Shown: in pieces, positions 26,572 through 34,507 of the stretch
Numbering within the stretch: the first letter of the stretch is position 1
How the letters are laid out: every line of letters starts with the position of its first letter
DNA from: Halogeometricum sp. S3BR5-2
GTDB taxonomy: Archaea; Halobacteriota; Halobacteria; Halobacteriales; Haloferacaceae
NCBI RefSeq assembly: GCF_031624635.1
Contig: NZ_JAMQOQ010000004.1
Coordinates: 62,001 to 126,000, forward strand
Length of the DNA: 64,000 bases
Reading direction: 5' to 3'
Translations under genes and position numbers: made by a program
Notes under the pieces: generated by a model
The model's input: the letters and a program-made list of their open reading frames with translations, nothing else
The model's database searches: none
Told to the model about the DNA's origin: nothing

Positions 26572-27933
26572 TCAGTACTCACCCTCCTCGACGAACCCGC
26601 GAACCTCCTCGGCCGGGATGACCTCCGCTTCGGTGAACGCGCCGTTCTCGGCGACGCTGATGGTCACCGAACCGAAGACGTTGCCGTGCTGGGTGAAGTT
26701 CGTCGGGGTGGCCGCGCCTTCGAAGTTGACCTCCTCCCCGTTCGCCAAGGCCTCCTTCCCCTCCGCGAACGTCGACACGGCGGTTCCCTCCCCACTACTT
26801 ACGGGTCCGAGGTTCCGCTCGATGGCCTCCGGCGTCGCCTCGCCGGCGCGTTCGATGGCGAGGGCGACGACGTGCATCGCGTCCCACGCCGGCGGCGACC
26901 ACGCGTTGACCTCCGCGTCGCCCGCGTTCTGGAACGCCTGCTCGAACGTGTCGTAGTTCGGCCCCGACTGACCCGGCGAGGCGGCCCACGCGCCGTTCAG
27001 CGCGTCGCCCACTTGGTCGATGACCGCCTGCGTGCCGAGCGTGTCCGAGAGGACTGGTTGGCCGCCGTAGCCGCCGTCGGCCCAGTCGCTCAGCATCGTG
27101 ATGGCGGACTCCTGCGGGAGGCTGACGAGGAACGCGTCGAAGTCGGCTCCGAACAGGCGTTCGAGCGCGGACTGGTAGCTCGACTCCCCGAGACCGACCT
27201 CCACACGTTGGGCGACGCTGCCCCCCTCCGCCTCGTACGGCGCGAGGAACCCCTCGACGTAACTCCGCTCTCCCTCCGTGTTGCCGTTGATGACGCCGAT
27301 GGTCTCGTAGCCCTCGTCCAGCGTCCGCTTTGCGTTCCCGGCAGTGTGGACGGTGTCACCGACGACGGTCCGCCACACCCACTCGTCGTCGTCCAGATTC
27401 TCGGGCGTCCCCTTGTCGCCGCCGCGCGTGTCGAGGAACGTCGACCCCGGCCACGGCGTGACGACGGGCGTCTGCTGCTCCTGTAAGAAGTCCCAGAGCG
27501 GATTGATTTCGCTCGAAAAGAGCCCCAGGATGGCCGACGCACCGTCGTTCTCCACGAGTTGGGTGACCACCGTCCGGGCCTCCTGCGGGTTGACGCCGGT
27601 GTCGCGGCGCACGAGTTCGACTTCGGTGTCCAGCGGACCGCCGGCGTCGTTGATGTTTTGCAGCGCGGCGTCGGTCGCCTGCGAGACGCCCGGTTGCAGG
27701 AAGTCCCACTGACCAGTCTGCGCGGCGGGTTGCCCGAAGGCGATGCTGTCCGGCGAACCGCCCCCGCCCCCCGTCCCCCCGCTCGCGTCCGTGCTTCCGC
27801 CGCTTCCCTCCGTCCCGCCGTTGCCACTCCCGCCGTCTTCGACCCCGAGACATCCCGCTAGTCCCGCGATGCCGCCCGCACCCACTCCTTTCAGAACTGC
27901 TCTCCGCGTCGCATTGCTGTTACCACTCGCCAT
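26572..27933 (-). CDS. livK: Tat-exported lipoprotein, branched-chain-type ABC solute-binding protein, system 1
   Basis: The 453-residue protein carries the signal NATRRAVLKGVGAGGIAGLA with twin Arg at residues 10-11 and the lipobox LAGC (Cys28), so it is exported folded by Tat and lipid-anchored. A Gly/Ser-rich linker (residues 35-60) follows, then a type I periplasmic-binding fold beginning DSIAFGQPAAQTGQWDFLQP. Conserved parts include LGLFSSEINPLWDFL, TVHTAGNAKRTLDEGYETIG and AWSPPAWDAMHVVALAIERA. As operon leader it sets transporter specificity; the ligand is not evident. The 454-base region upstream should contain the promoter. Confidence 0.92.
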   Translation of the reverse strand: MASGNSNATRRAVLKGVGAGGIAGLAGCLGVEDGGSGNGGTEGSGGSTDASGGTGGGGGSPDSIAFGQPAAQTGQWDFLQPGVSQATDAALQNINDAGGPLDTEVELVRRDTGVNPQEARTVVTQLVENDGASAILGLFSSEINPLWDFLQEQQTPVVTPWPGSTFLDTRGGDKGTPENLDDDEWVWRTVVGDTVHTAGNAKRTLDEGYETIGVINGNTEGERSYVEGFLAPYEAEGGSVAQRVEVGLGESSYQSALERLFGADFDAFLVSLPQESAITMLSDWADGGYGGQPVLSDTLGTQAVIDQVGDALNGAWAASPGQSGPNYDTFEQAFQNAGDAEVNAWSPPAWDAMHVVALAIERAGEATPEAIERNLGPVSSGEGTAVSTFAEGKEALANGEEVNFEGAATPTNFTQHGNVFGSVTISVAENGAFTEAEVIPAEEVRGFVEEGEY

Positions 27934-28387
27934 GAGTGAGTGTCACACATCCGCAGGAGGTCGTATAACCCACCCCGACCATGGACGCCCGGATGTCACT
28001 CAGGTGAATGCTCGTCGGTGATTATCGTCGGATTCGTTCGATACGCTCACGACGATGCCTCGAATCGATCATACGTCCGAAAATGTGTCATGTACGATGT
28101 CGTCGCCCCGGTTCGGAGACGTTCGAGAGCGGTCCGGCGACGGACGGCGGCGTCCCGAGCGGCTCTCGTCGACCACGTCCTTGTATGCGAGAGTAGGTCT
28201 CTATTTTCAGAAGTGAATCCCCTTGTACGTGTTTTGATATCTCTAAGTCTATTTGAGATTCATATCGTATACTGTGTTTCCATAGTGACCAAAAAAGAAT
28301 CTAAGTCGGGACGTCTGACGATGCTACACGGACTTGGTGGCTCTACCGACCGCTCGGTGTCGCCATCCGCTGGGCCGGTTCCGTGAA
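27934..28387. promoter_or_regulatory. Upstream region of Liv system 1 / downstream of the Tm-1 operon
   Basis: These 454 bases lie between two same-strand operons. The left half should hold the promoter of the Liv operon. The right half (28200-28310) is markedly AT-rich and holds a T-rich minus-strand tract that could end the upstream operon. No gene is recognised. Confidence 0.45.
28285..28305 (-). terminator. Probable T-tract terminator of the Tm-1/cupin/PEP-hydrolase operon
   Basis: Read on the minus strand this is ATTCTTTTTTGG, a T-run about 85-90 bases past the last stop codon (28388). Archaeal termination often uses T-rich tracts without a hairpin. There is no strong stem next to it, so the assignment rests on the T-run and position. 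Confidence 0.4.
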
Positions 28388-29155
28388 CTACGCCGTCTGT
28401 ACTCTCGACTTCCGAATCGCCTGCCCGCCGAAGCCCAAGATGAGGGCGCCGATGCCGACCACGATGGCGAGGAACTGCGTCGGCGTGCCGTCGAGCACGC
28501 TGAACCACGGGTGATAGAGCACCCACAGCAGGGCGCAGAGGCCGACGGTCGCGCCGATACCGACCCACTCCCAGGGTTTCACCTCGACCGGTTCGCCGTC
28601 CACCTCGGGGAAGGTGATGAGGATGTTGAACCAGCCGAGGAATCCGCCGAAGACACCCGCGAGGCTGATCCAGACCCAGCGAATCCACGGATTGACGAGC
28701 CACGCGAGGTCGCCGGAGACCAGCGGACCGCCGCCGGTGCCGGGACCGCCGACGATGCCCGCGAAGTAGAGGACGAGGAACATCGACAGCCCGTTGAAGT
28801 ACGCGAGGCTCTTGTCCATCCCGTTCGGAATCCGGGTGAGCAGGTACGTCGCCGCGGCGACCATGACGAACAGCAGGACCGCCGAGGACGCGACGAGGTT
28901 GACGCCCATCACGTCGACGACATAGTTGTTGACGGTCCCGAAGACCGCCATCGTGAACGCCCCCAAGGGGAACAGCCCGTAGATCCACTTCAACTGCCCC
29001 GGCGAGGAGCCGAAAGTGAAGTACTCGGCCCACGCGATGAACGAGGCCCAGACGGGGATGCTGTACACCCCGAGAAGCGTTCCGAAGGGGACTGAGACGA
29101 ACGCGGTTATCGCGACCGCGAGCCAGAGCGGGACGCGAGGGGTCTCTTCAGGCAT
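28388..29155 (-). CDS. DUF1097-like multi-pass membrane protein
   Basis: The 255-residue protein has about seven hydrophobic segments. It begins with PRVPLWLAVAITAFVSVPFG, then VYSIPVWASFIAWAEYFTFG, a Trp/aromatic-rich pattern resembling DUF1097 (E. coli YcdZ type). Later segments are SSAVLLFVMVAAATYLLTR, WISLAGVFGGFLGWFNILIT and FLAIVVGIGALILGFGG. The start at 29155 is preferred because the minus-strand sequence TGGGAGGTGAG lies 3 bases upstream and gives an 8-base overlap with the Tm-1 gene. A GTG at 29164 is possible. As the last gene of the operon, it may transport the compound the enzymes act on. Confidence 0.65.
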   Translation of the reverse strand: MPEETPRVPLWLAVAITAFVSVPFGTLLGVYSIPVWASFIAWAEYFTFGSSPGQLKWIYGLFPLGAFTMAVFGTVNNYVVDVMGVNLVASSAVLLFVMVAAATYLLTRIPNGMDKSLAYFNGLSMFLVLYFAGIVGGPGTGGGPLVSGDLAWLVNPWIRWVWISLAGVFGGFLGWFNILITFPEVDGEPVEVKPWEWVGIGATVGLCALLWVLYHPWFSVLDGTPTQFLAIVVGIGALILGFGGQAIRKSRVQTA

Positions 29156-30404
29156 CGGACTCACCTCCCACAGCGGCGGAGTCGGGGTCGCCCGCCCCGA
29201 CGAACTGCTCGACGCGTTCGGCCAGCGCCAGCGCGAACGACTCGTCGTTGATGGCGGCGTCCATCTCGACGAGGTCGACGTCCGAGTCGAGGCTCTCTCG
29301 AAGCGCGTCGAAGAGGGCCTCGTCGGCCTCGGGGTCGTGGAAATCCTCGCCCTCGACGTCGATCTGCGAGACCCCTCGGAGCGGGAGGAACACCGCGACG
29401 GGACCGCCCGCGTCGTTGAGTTTGCCGGCGATTATTTCGCCGATTTCGCGGTTCTCCTCGGAAGTCGTCCGCATCAGCGTCACCTGCGGGTTGTGGTGGT
29501 GGAAGGTGCGGCCGTCGAACTTCTCGGGGACCGAGTCGGGCGGTCCGAAGTTCACCATGTCGAGGGCGCCGACCGAGACGACGTGCGGGATACCCATCTC
29601 GCCGGGGGCGTCCAGGCGGTCCGGCCCGGCGCCGAACACGCCGCCGACGTGCTCGTCGGCCCACTCGGTCGTCGTCACGTCGAGCACGCAGTCGACGATG
29701 CCCTGCCTGACCAACTCCTCCATCGCCCGGCCGCCGGTGCCGGTCGCGTGGAAGACGATGGTCTCGAAACCGCGCTCTTCGAGGTACTCGCGCGCGGTCC
29801 GGACGCACGGCGTCGTGACGCCGAACATGGTGATGCCGACGGTCGGTTTCTCCTCGGTCTCGAAGTCCGCCTCATTGGCGACCATGCCCACCGTCGCGAG
29901 CGCGGCGTTCGCGATGATACGCCGCGAGAGCTGATTCAGCCCCTCGATGTCGGCCACCGAGTACATCATCGCGATGTCCGTGGCGTCGACGTACGGTTCG
30001 GTGTCGCCCGAGGCGACCGTCGAGACCATGAACTTGGGAACGCCGACCGGCAGCGCTCGCATGGCGGCCGTCGCGACGGAGGTGTTGCCCGACCCGCCGA
30101 GTCCGAGGACGCCGTCGAGAACGCCGTCGTCGTGGAGCCGCGAGGCCACCTCGGCCGCCCCGCGTCCCATCGCGTCCATCGCCGCGCCCCGGTCGCCGTC
30201 CTCCCGAAGGCGCTCTAAGTCTTCCCCCGCGGCCTCGGCGACGGCGGCGGCCGGGGTGTCCGGTTCGAACTCGGGGTCACCCATCACGCCCACGTCGACG
30301 ACGTGGACGCCGACGCCGCGGCCCTCGATGATTTCCTTTGCGAACTGTATCTCCTCGCCCTTCGTATCGAGCGTTCCGATCAGTACGATAGTATTCTGAG
30401 ACAT
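29148..30404 (-). CDS. Tm-1-like ATP-binding protein (UPF0261)
   Basis: The 418-residue protein covers the UPF0261/Tm-1 N-terminal module. It begins TIVLIGTLDTKGEEIQFAKE with a nucleotide-binding GTLDTKG (residues 10-16). GVLGLGGSGNTSVATAAMRA (about 97-116), PKFMVSTVASGDTEPYV and IIANAALATVGMVANE follow. Another segment is GITMFGVTTPCVRTAREYLE. The tomato Tm-1 protein combines this module with a PEP-hydrolase-like barrel in one chain; here the barrel is a separate gene (30848-31684). Biochemical roles of bacterial and archaeal members are not settled. The gene is 4 bases after the cupin gene. Confidence 0.88.
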   Translation of the reverse strand: MSQNTIVLIGTLDTKGEEIQFAKEIIEGRGVGVHVVDVGVMGDPEFEPDTPAAAVAEAAGEDLERLREDGDRGAAMDAMGRGAAEVASRLHDDGVLDGVLGLGGSGNTSVATAAMRALPVGVPKFMVSTVASGDTEPYVDATDIAMMYSVADIEGLNQLSRRIIANAALATVGMVANEADFETEEKPTVGITMFGVTTPCVRTAREYLEERGFETIVFHATGTGGRAMEELVRQGIVDCVLDVTTTEWADEHVGGVFGAGPDRLDAPGEMGIPHVVSVGALDMVNFGPPDSVPEKFDGRTFHHHNPQVTLMRTTSEENREIGEIIAGKLNDAGGPVAVFLPLRGVSQIDVEGEDFHDPEADEALFDALRESLDSDVDLVEMDAAINDESFALALAERVEQFVGAGDPDSAAVGGESDA

Positions 30405-30408
30405 CGTC

Positions 30409-30843
30409 TCATTCCGTCGCGTCCTCGGTCTCTCTCTCGGCGGGGACCTCGCCCGCGGGGACGACGGTGCAGTCGGGGTCTTCCCGCAGTTCCGACTCGG
30501 GTCCTGGCGGCGCGTAGACGGCCAGAAGCGTCATCGGCTCCCACCCGGTGTTGACCGTCCCGTGCTCGACTCCCTCGGGAACGTACACCACGTCGCCCGC
30601 GGCTATCTCCCGCGACTCGTCGGCGACCTCCTGTTCTCCCTCCCCTCGGATGACGTAGAGTATCTCGTCGCTGTCGGGGTGGGTGTGGCGTTCGTGGCCC
30701 TTGCCGGGTTCGAGCTTCACGACCCCGGCGCTGAAGCGGTCGCCGCCGGTGACCTCGGGCGTGCTCATCCACTTGAGCGCACCCCAGTCCATGGAGAGGG
30801 TCTCGACGCTGTCGGGTTCGACGAAGTACGGTGATTCCGTCAT
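30409..30843 (-). CDS. Small cupin protein
   Basis: The 144-residue protein has one cupin barrel. Motif 1 is GHERHTHPDSDEILYVIRGE (about residues 50-69), with two His, and the acidic Glu position follows in the same segment. Motif 2 is GDVVYVPEGVEHGTVNTGWE with the third His near residue 99. These suggest a bound divalent metal. It lies between the Tm-1 and PEP-hydrolase-like genes with 4-base gaps on both sides, so it is likely a pathway enzyme (isomerase, epimerase or lyase on a sugar acid) or an accessory sensor. The fold is sure; the reaction is not. Confidence 0.85.
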   Translation of the reverse strand: MTESPYFVEPDSVETLSMDWGALKWMSTPEVTGGDRFSAGVVKLEPGKGHERHTHPDSDEILYVIRGEGEQEVADESREIAAGDVVYVPEGVEHGTVNTGWEPMTLLAVYAPPGPESELREDPDCTVVPAGEVPAERETEDATE

Positions 30844-30847
30844 CGGC

Positions 30848-31684
30848 TCACCCGAGGTCGATGTCCTTGAACTCCGCCGCCTGCCGTTCGATGGCCTCCT
30901 CCGTGGGGAGGCGTTCGATGCTGGAGGCGCCGAAGAAGCCGACGACGCCCTCGGTGTTTTCGAGGACGTAGGCGGCGTCGTCGGGCCACGCGATGGGGCC
31001 GCCGTGACAGATGACCATCGTCTCCTCGTCGACCTCCGCGACGGCGTCGCGAATCGACTGGACGCGGTCCGACGCCTCGTCGAGGTCCATCGCGGTTTCG
31101 GCGCCGATATCGCCGGACGTCGTCAACCCCATGTGCGCGACGACGACGTCGGCCCCGGCCTCGGTCATCCGGCGCGCCTGGTCGGGGTCGAAGACGTACG
31201 GACAGGTCAGCATCCCCTGTTCGCTGGCCTCACGTATCATCTCGACCTCCTCGTCGTACCCCATGCCGGTCTCTTCGAGGTTCTGCCTGAACTCGCTGTC
31301 CTCGTCGATGAGGCCGACCGTCGGGAAGTTCTGGACGCCGCTGAACCCCCGGCGCTTGAGGTCCTCGATGAACACGTCCATCTGGCGGAACGGGTCGGTG
31401 CCGTTCACGCCGGCGAGCACCGGCGTGTCCTCGACGACCGGGAGCACCTCGTGACCCATCTCCACGACTATCTCGTTGGCGTCGCCGTACGGGAGCATTC
31501 CCGCGAGCGACCCCCGTCCGTTCATCCGGTACCGACCGGAGTTGTAGATGATGAGGAGGTCGACGCCGCCCCGTTCGGCGAACTTCGCGGAGATGCCGGT
31601 GCCGGCGCCGGCGCCGATGATCGGTTCGTCCTGTGCCGCCGTCTCGGAGAGTCGTCTGAGCGACTCTTCGCGATCTATCTTCAT
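30848..31684 (-). CDS. Phosphoenolpyruvate hydrolase-like (Tm-1-associated) TIM-barrel protein
   Basis: The 278-residue protein fits the PEP-hydrolase-like family related to PEP mutase and isocitrate lyase. It has IIGAGAGTGISAKFAERGGV (about residues 21-40), LLIIYNSGRYRMNGRGSLAG, PVVEDTPVLAGVNGTDPFRQ and GVQNFPTVGLIDEDSEFRQN. GADVVVAHMGLTTSGDIGAE and EETMVICHGGPIAWPDDA follow. The ATG at 31684 begins MKIDREESLRRLSE, a normal N-terminus; the longer frame upstream overlaps the PAS-GAF gene antisense. This is the first gene of a four-gene operon with the cupin, Tm-1 and DUF1097-like genes. In plants the equivalent domain is fused C-terminal to Tm-1. Confidence 0.85.
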   Translation of the reverse strand: MKIDREESLRRLSETAAQDEPIIGAGAGTGISAKFAERGGVDLLIIYNSGRYRMNGRGSLAGMLPYGDANEIVVEMGHEVLPVVEDTPVLAGVNGTDPFRQMDVFIEDLKRRGFSGVQNFPTVGLIDEDSEFRQNLEETGMGYDEEVEMIREASEQGMLTCPYVFDPDQARRMTEAGADVVVAHMGLTTSGDIGAETAMDLDEASDRVQSIRDAVAEVDEETMVICHGGPIAWPDDAAYVLENTEGVVGFFGASSIERLPTEEAIERQAAEFKDIDLG

Positions 31685-31800
31685 CGCTGTACGCCTCGTT
31701 CTAACGCGTGGCACATAAGTGTCACTATCGTTCCTTCGAGACTGTCCGGAAGCGTCGTCAACGTCCACGTCGGAGCGAGATTCCGACCCCGTCCGAACGC

Positions 31801-32712
31801 TCAGATTGCCCGAGGCCGCTTCGTGAGCCCGATTCGGGTGAACGCCTCGGCGCCGAGTTGCCCGAGGAGGCCCGCGGCTTCGAGGTCCGCCTCGTCGAAC
31901 GCGTTCACGACGACGTCCCCGGCGCTCAGGACGCCGTGGCTCCCGACGGGGACGTACAGCCCCGAGCGGAGTTCGCCGCGGTCGTAGTCGTCCTCGGTCG
32001 CCCGGTGGTCGGTGTGGAGTTCGGGGTCGCCGGTTCGGTACGTCCGCGCGGCCGGCGTGGCCTCGCTTATCGGGTAGCTTGGGCGCTCGCCCGCCCGTTC
32101 GACGCACTCCTCGGTCGCAACGACGGGGCGGAGCGTGTTGTCGCGTCGGTCCACCAGTCTGACCGTCGTGTTGACGAGTCCGAGGATGTTCTTCGAGGCG
32201 TCGGCTAAGATGTCGGCGACGCCTTGCCGGGAGTCGGCCTCCTTCAGTCGCTTGCTCGTCCGACGGAGAACCTCGATGCGTCGCTCCGTGCGAACCTCGT
32301 CCGTGATGTCCTCGACGACGCCGTAGAGCGCGACACCCCCCTCGCCCGTCTCGCGGGGCTCACAGCGCAGGCGTATCGTCCGCCGGGTCGACCCCTCGCG
32401 GGCCAGTTCGGCTTCCACCTCGAACGGGCCGTCCCCCTCGGCCGCGCCCGTCACCCAGTCCTCGACGGCCGACCGGTCGGTCCTCGTGTGCCGGTCGACC
32501 AGACCCGCGACGGTCGGGTGCGTCCGCCCGATGCCGCAGATTTCCCGCGCGCGCTCGCTCCACCGGGTCTCGTCGGTCGCCGGGTCGTGACACCAGACGC
32601 CGACGCCCGCGAGCCGTTGAACGCTAGCCACGAACTCCCGGTGCCCCGTCGGCGCTTCGAGGCCGTCGAACGGCGTTTCGACCCCTCGCTCGCGTTCGGT
32701 CTCTCGGGTCAT
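31801..32712 (-). CDS. PAS-GAF sensor protein without an output domain
   Basis: The 303-residue protein has a PAS domain (about residues 24-130: FVASVQRLAGVGVWCHDPAT, then GVALYGVVEDITDEVRTERR, the PAC end). A coiled linker (RRIEVLRRTSKRLKEADSRQ) leads to a GAF domain (about 160-300: ILADASKNILGLVNTTVRLV, ELRSGLYVPVGSHGVLSAGD). It ends there; no histidine kinase, receiver or bacterio-opsin-activator HTH follows. It resembles the sensory half of haloarchaeal Bat-type regulators. The ATG at 32712 precedes the first conserved part; upstream residues in the long frame are not conserved. It is divergent from the IclR gene at 32896, suggesting a shared control region. Confidence 0.8.
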   Translation of the reverse strand: MTRETERERGVETPFDGLEAPTGHREFVASVQRLAGVGVWCHDPATDETRWSERAREICGIGRTHPTVAGLVDRHTRTDRSAVEDWVTGAAEGDGPFEVEAELAREGSTRRTIRLRCEPRETGEGGVALYGVVEDITDEVRTERRIEVLRRTSKRLKEADSRQGVADILADASKNILGLVNTTVRLVDRRDNTLRPVVATEECVERAGERPSYPISEATPAARTYRTGDPELHTDHRATEDDYDRGELRSGLYVPVGSHGVLSAGDVVVNAFDEADLEAAGLLGQLGAEAFTRIGLTKRPRAI

Positions 32713-32847
32713 CACTGATAGTAAATGACAGTCGAGGCGTAGTAAAGCTTCTGTGCCGTCGAATCCCGAACTGGGTGTCGCCCGTTCTCTCCTCTCGACA
32801 CCGATTCGAACCGTGGACCGAGAGAAGCCAGCGAGCAGGAGACCTCC

Positions 32848-32864
32848 GTTCGCATTATGCAAAC
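32848..32864 (+). promoter_or_regulatory. Imperfect palindrome upstream of IclR gene 2, candidate operator
   Basis: GTTCGCATTATGCAAAC has half-sites GTTCGCAT and ATGCAAAC around a central T, with 7 of 8 positions complementary. It lies 32 bases before the IclR start at 32896, at TATA-box distance, so a bound repressor would block initiation. A similar 17-mer is found just after the gene (33662-33678). Confidence 0.5.
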
Positions 32865-32895
32865 ATCTATTGTGTCGCTCCGATTACGAGTCGAC

Positions 32896-33654
32896 ATGAA
32901 AGACGAGAGCACGGGTCGAATCCTGAAGACGTCTCGAACGTCGCTGCGGGTGTTCGAGTTGGTTCTCGAACGCGATGGACTCACGCTCGCCGACCTGGAC
33001 CGACTGGTCGACAAGCCCAAGAGCACGCTCCACAGCCACCTACAGACCCTCCTAGACGGTCGGTACCTGGTTCGCGAGGGCGACCGTTACAGGGTGAGTT
33101 TCAGAGTGGCGCTGTTCGGCGACGTGGTCGCCGACCGGTTCCCCGACTACGACCGCATCCGTGCGGCGGTCGAGGGGTTAGCCGAGGAGACGGGCGAGGA
33201 GGCGAACTTCACCGTACTCGAACACGGGCGACTCCTGTTCGCGCACGGGGCCGCGGGCGACTCGGCGGCCGCCGAGAAGGACGCGAACTTCAGGACCGAC
33301 TACCACCTCCAGAACACGGCCGCGGGCCGGGCCATACTCGCGGAGATGGACGGAGACAGAGTCGAGCGAATCCTCGACCGGTGGCCGGTATCCGAGGAGT
33401 CGGAGGGCACCGTCACCGACCGCGACCGATTCTTCGAGTCGCTCGACGAGACGTCGGACCGCGGGTACGGCGTCTTCGACGACGAGTCGGCGCTGGGACT
33501 GGTCGCCGTCGGCGTCCCCGTGCACCGGAACGGTGGCATTCTCGGTGGTTTGAGCGTCGGCGGGCCGAAGTACCGAATCGACTCCGACCGCTTGCACGGC
33601 GAACTCGCGGACACGTTGGTCGAGGCGGCCGCGGCGTTGGAGCGGAGTTTCTGA
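32896..33654 (+). CDS. IclR family transcriptional regulator
   Basis: The 252-residue protein has an N-terminal winged helix. The segment TSRTSLRVFELVLERDGLTL is followed by ADLDRLVDKPKSTLHSHLQT (about residues 34-53). The effector domain runs from about residue 80, with FRTDYHLQNTAAGRAILAEM and VAVGVPVHRNGGILGGLSVG. IclR proteins sense small acids. The ATG at 32896 gives a normal start (MKDESTGRILKTSRTS). The alternative ATG at 32857 lies inside the candidate operator and is unlikely. The gene is divergent from the PAS-GAF gene and bracketed by two similar palindromes. Its regulon is not evident from immediate neighbours. Confidence 0.92.
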   Translation: MKDESTGRILKTSRTSLRVFELVLERDGLTLADLDRLVDKPKSTLHSHLQTLLDGRYLVREGDRYRVSFRVALFGDVVADRFPDYDRIRAAVEGLAEETGEEANFTVLEHGRLLFAHGAAGDSAAAEKDANFRTDYHLQNTAAGRAILAEMDGDRVERILDRWPVSEESEGTVTDRDRFFESLDETSDRGYGVFDDESALGLVAVGVPVHRNGGILGGLSVGGPKYRIDSDRLHGELADTLVEAAAALERSF

Positions 33655-34182
33655 CTCGGTCGTTCACATTATGCGGACGAACGTGGTCCGCCCCTCTCGG
33701 AGATAGACGAACAGTCGAGGACGGATAGGAGCATCATCCGTTCTTACCCCAGAGGCATCCGGAGTGCGTTCACAATCTGCGAATCCGTCCGTTCGGGCGA
33801 CGCGGGCGCACACTTCGGTGTTACACACGTAACTCTGTAATGTCAATGAGTCTCTCGGGGCGTTCTCGAATCCCCTTCCGATTTCGCGTCGGCGATAGCG
33901 GCGAGGGAACCGATTCGAGGGCGTCTCGGCAGTTCGACGGGACCCGAGTCGATATCGACCCGCCGTAGAAACGTGTCTGGAGAAATTTACGAACGGTATT
34001 CATCTCGTCTCCCTTCTCTATCGAATCGCGAATATGTCTGCGAAAATGTGAGTTTCGATACGTAAGTATTACACTCTGTTCGAGCCCCAGCCCCACCGTT
34101 TGACCTATTCAACGAATATAATCGAGTGGCTATCTGACTATAGGCAAATTACGGAGAGAAAAGCCGCAGATTTCCGCGCGTT
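33655..34182. other. Intergenic region of about 530 bases after IclR gene 2
   Basis: The region is AT-richer than genes nearby, especially 33810-33850 and 34000-34140, and has no credible coding frame. It holds the second IclR-like palindrome at 33662-33678. The right end lies just downstream of the minus-strand NSS-associated gene and may contain its transcription end. No RNA gene was recognised. Confidence 0.5.
33662..33678 (+). promoter_or_regulatory. Second IclR-type palindrome, just downstream of IclR gene 2
   Basis: GTTCACATTATGCGGAC matches 32848-32864 at 14 of 17 positions (GTTC-CATTATGC--AC shared). It begins 8 bases past the IclR stop codon. No gene starts in the 500 bases that follow, so it may serve DNA looping with the upstream site or be the operator of a lost gene. 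Confidence 0.45.
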
Positions 34183-34506
34183 CTAGCGGTCGATAGTCTC
34201 TAGTTCCGCAATCTGTTCGTCGGACCAGTCGTAGTAGGGTTCGTCGACCTCTCGCAGCGTCCGGACGCACTCGTTGTACCGCTCTCGGGCGTCGGCCGCG
34301 TAGGGGTCGTTCGGGTGGGCCCGAATCCACTCTCGGAGGTCGGCCAGCGCGCGCGGGGAGTAGCTGTCGACGCTCCCCTGCGCCCTGAGCAGTTCGAGCT
34401 TCCGCTCTTCGGTCCGGAGCGACCTGACGAGAACGACGCTCGCGACGCCGGGGAGCACGAGCACCGAGAGGAGCATCGTCACCCAGGCGACGGTCGAGAG
34501 CGCCAT
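34183..34506 (-). CDS. Small one-TM protein encoded with the NSS transporter
   Basis: The 107-residue protein has one N-terminal TM helix (STVAWVTMLLSVLVLPGVAS, continuing VVLVRSL) and a charged C-terminal part. That part holds YSPRALADLREWIRAHPNDP and YAADARERYNECVRTLREVD, which looks helical, TPR-like in spacing. The ATG at 34506 has the purine stretch GGGGGGTGA 5 bases upstream; a GTG at 34515 would leave no spacing. It starts 1 base after the NSS transporter stop, so the two are co-translated. Bacterial NSS carriers often have tiny one-TM partners (MetS); this protein is longer and not clearly homologous. Confidence 0.7.
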   Translation of the reverse strand: MALSTVAWVTMLLSVLVLPGVASVVLVRSLRTEERKLELLRAQGSVDSYSPRALADLREWIRAHPNDPYAADARERYNECVRTLREVDEPYYDWSDEQIAELETIDR

Positions 34507-34507
34507 C

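Noticed and set aside
34070-34105. GTTCGAGCCCCAGCCCCACC looks like the T-arm end of a tRNA
   Set aside because: No matching T-stem, anticodon arm or acceptor partner could be drawn within 90 bases upstream.
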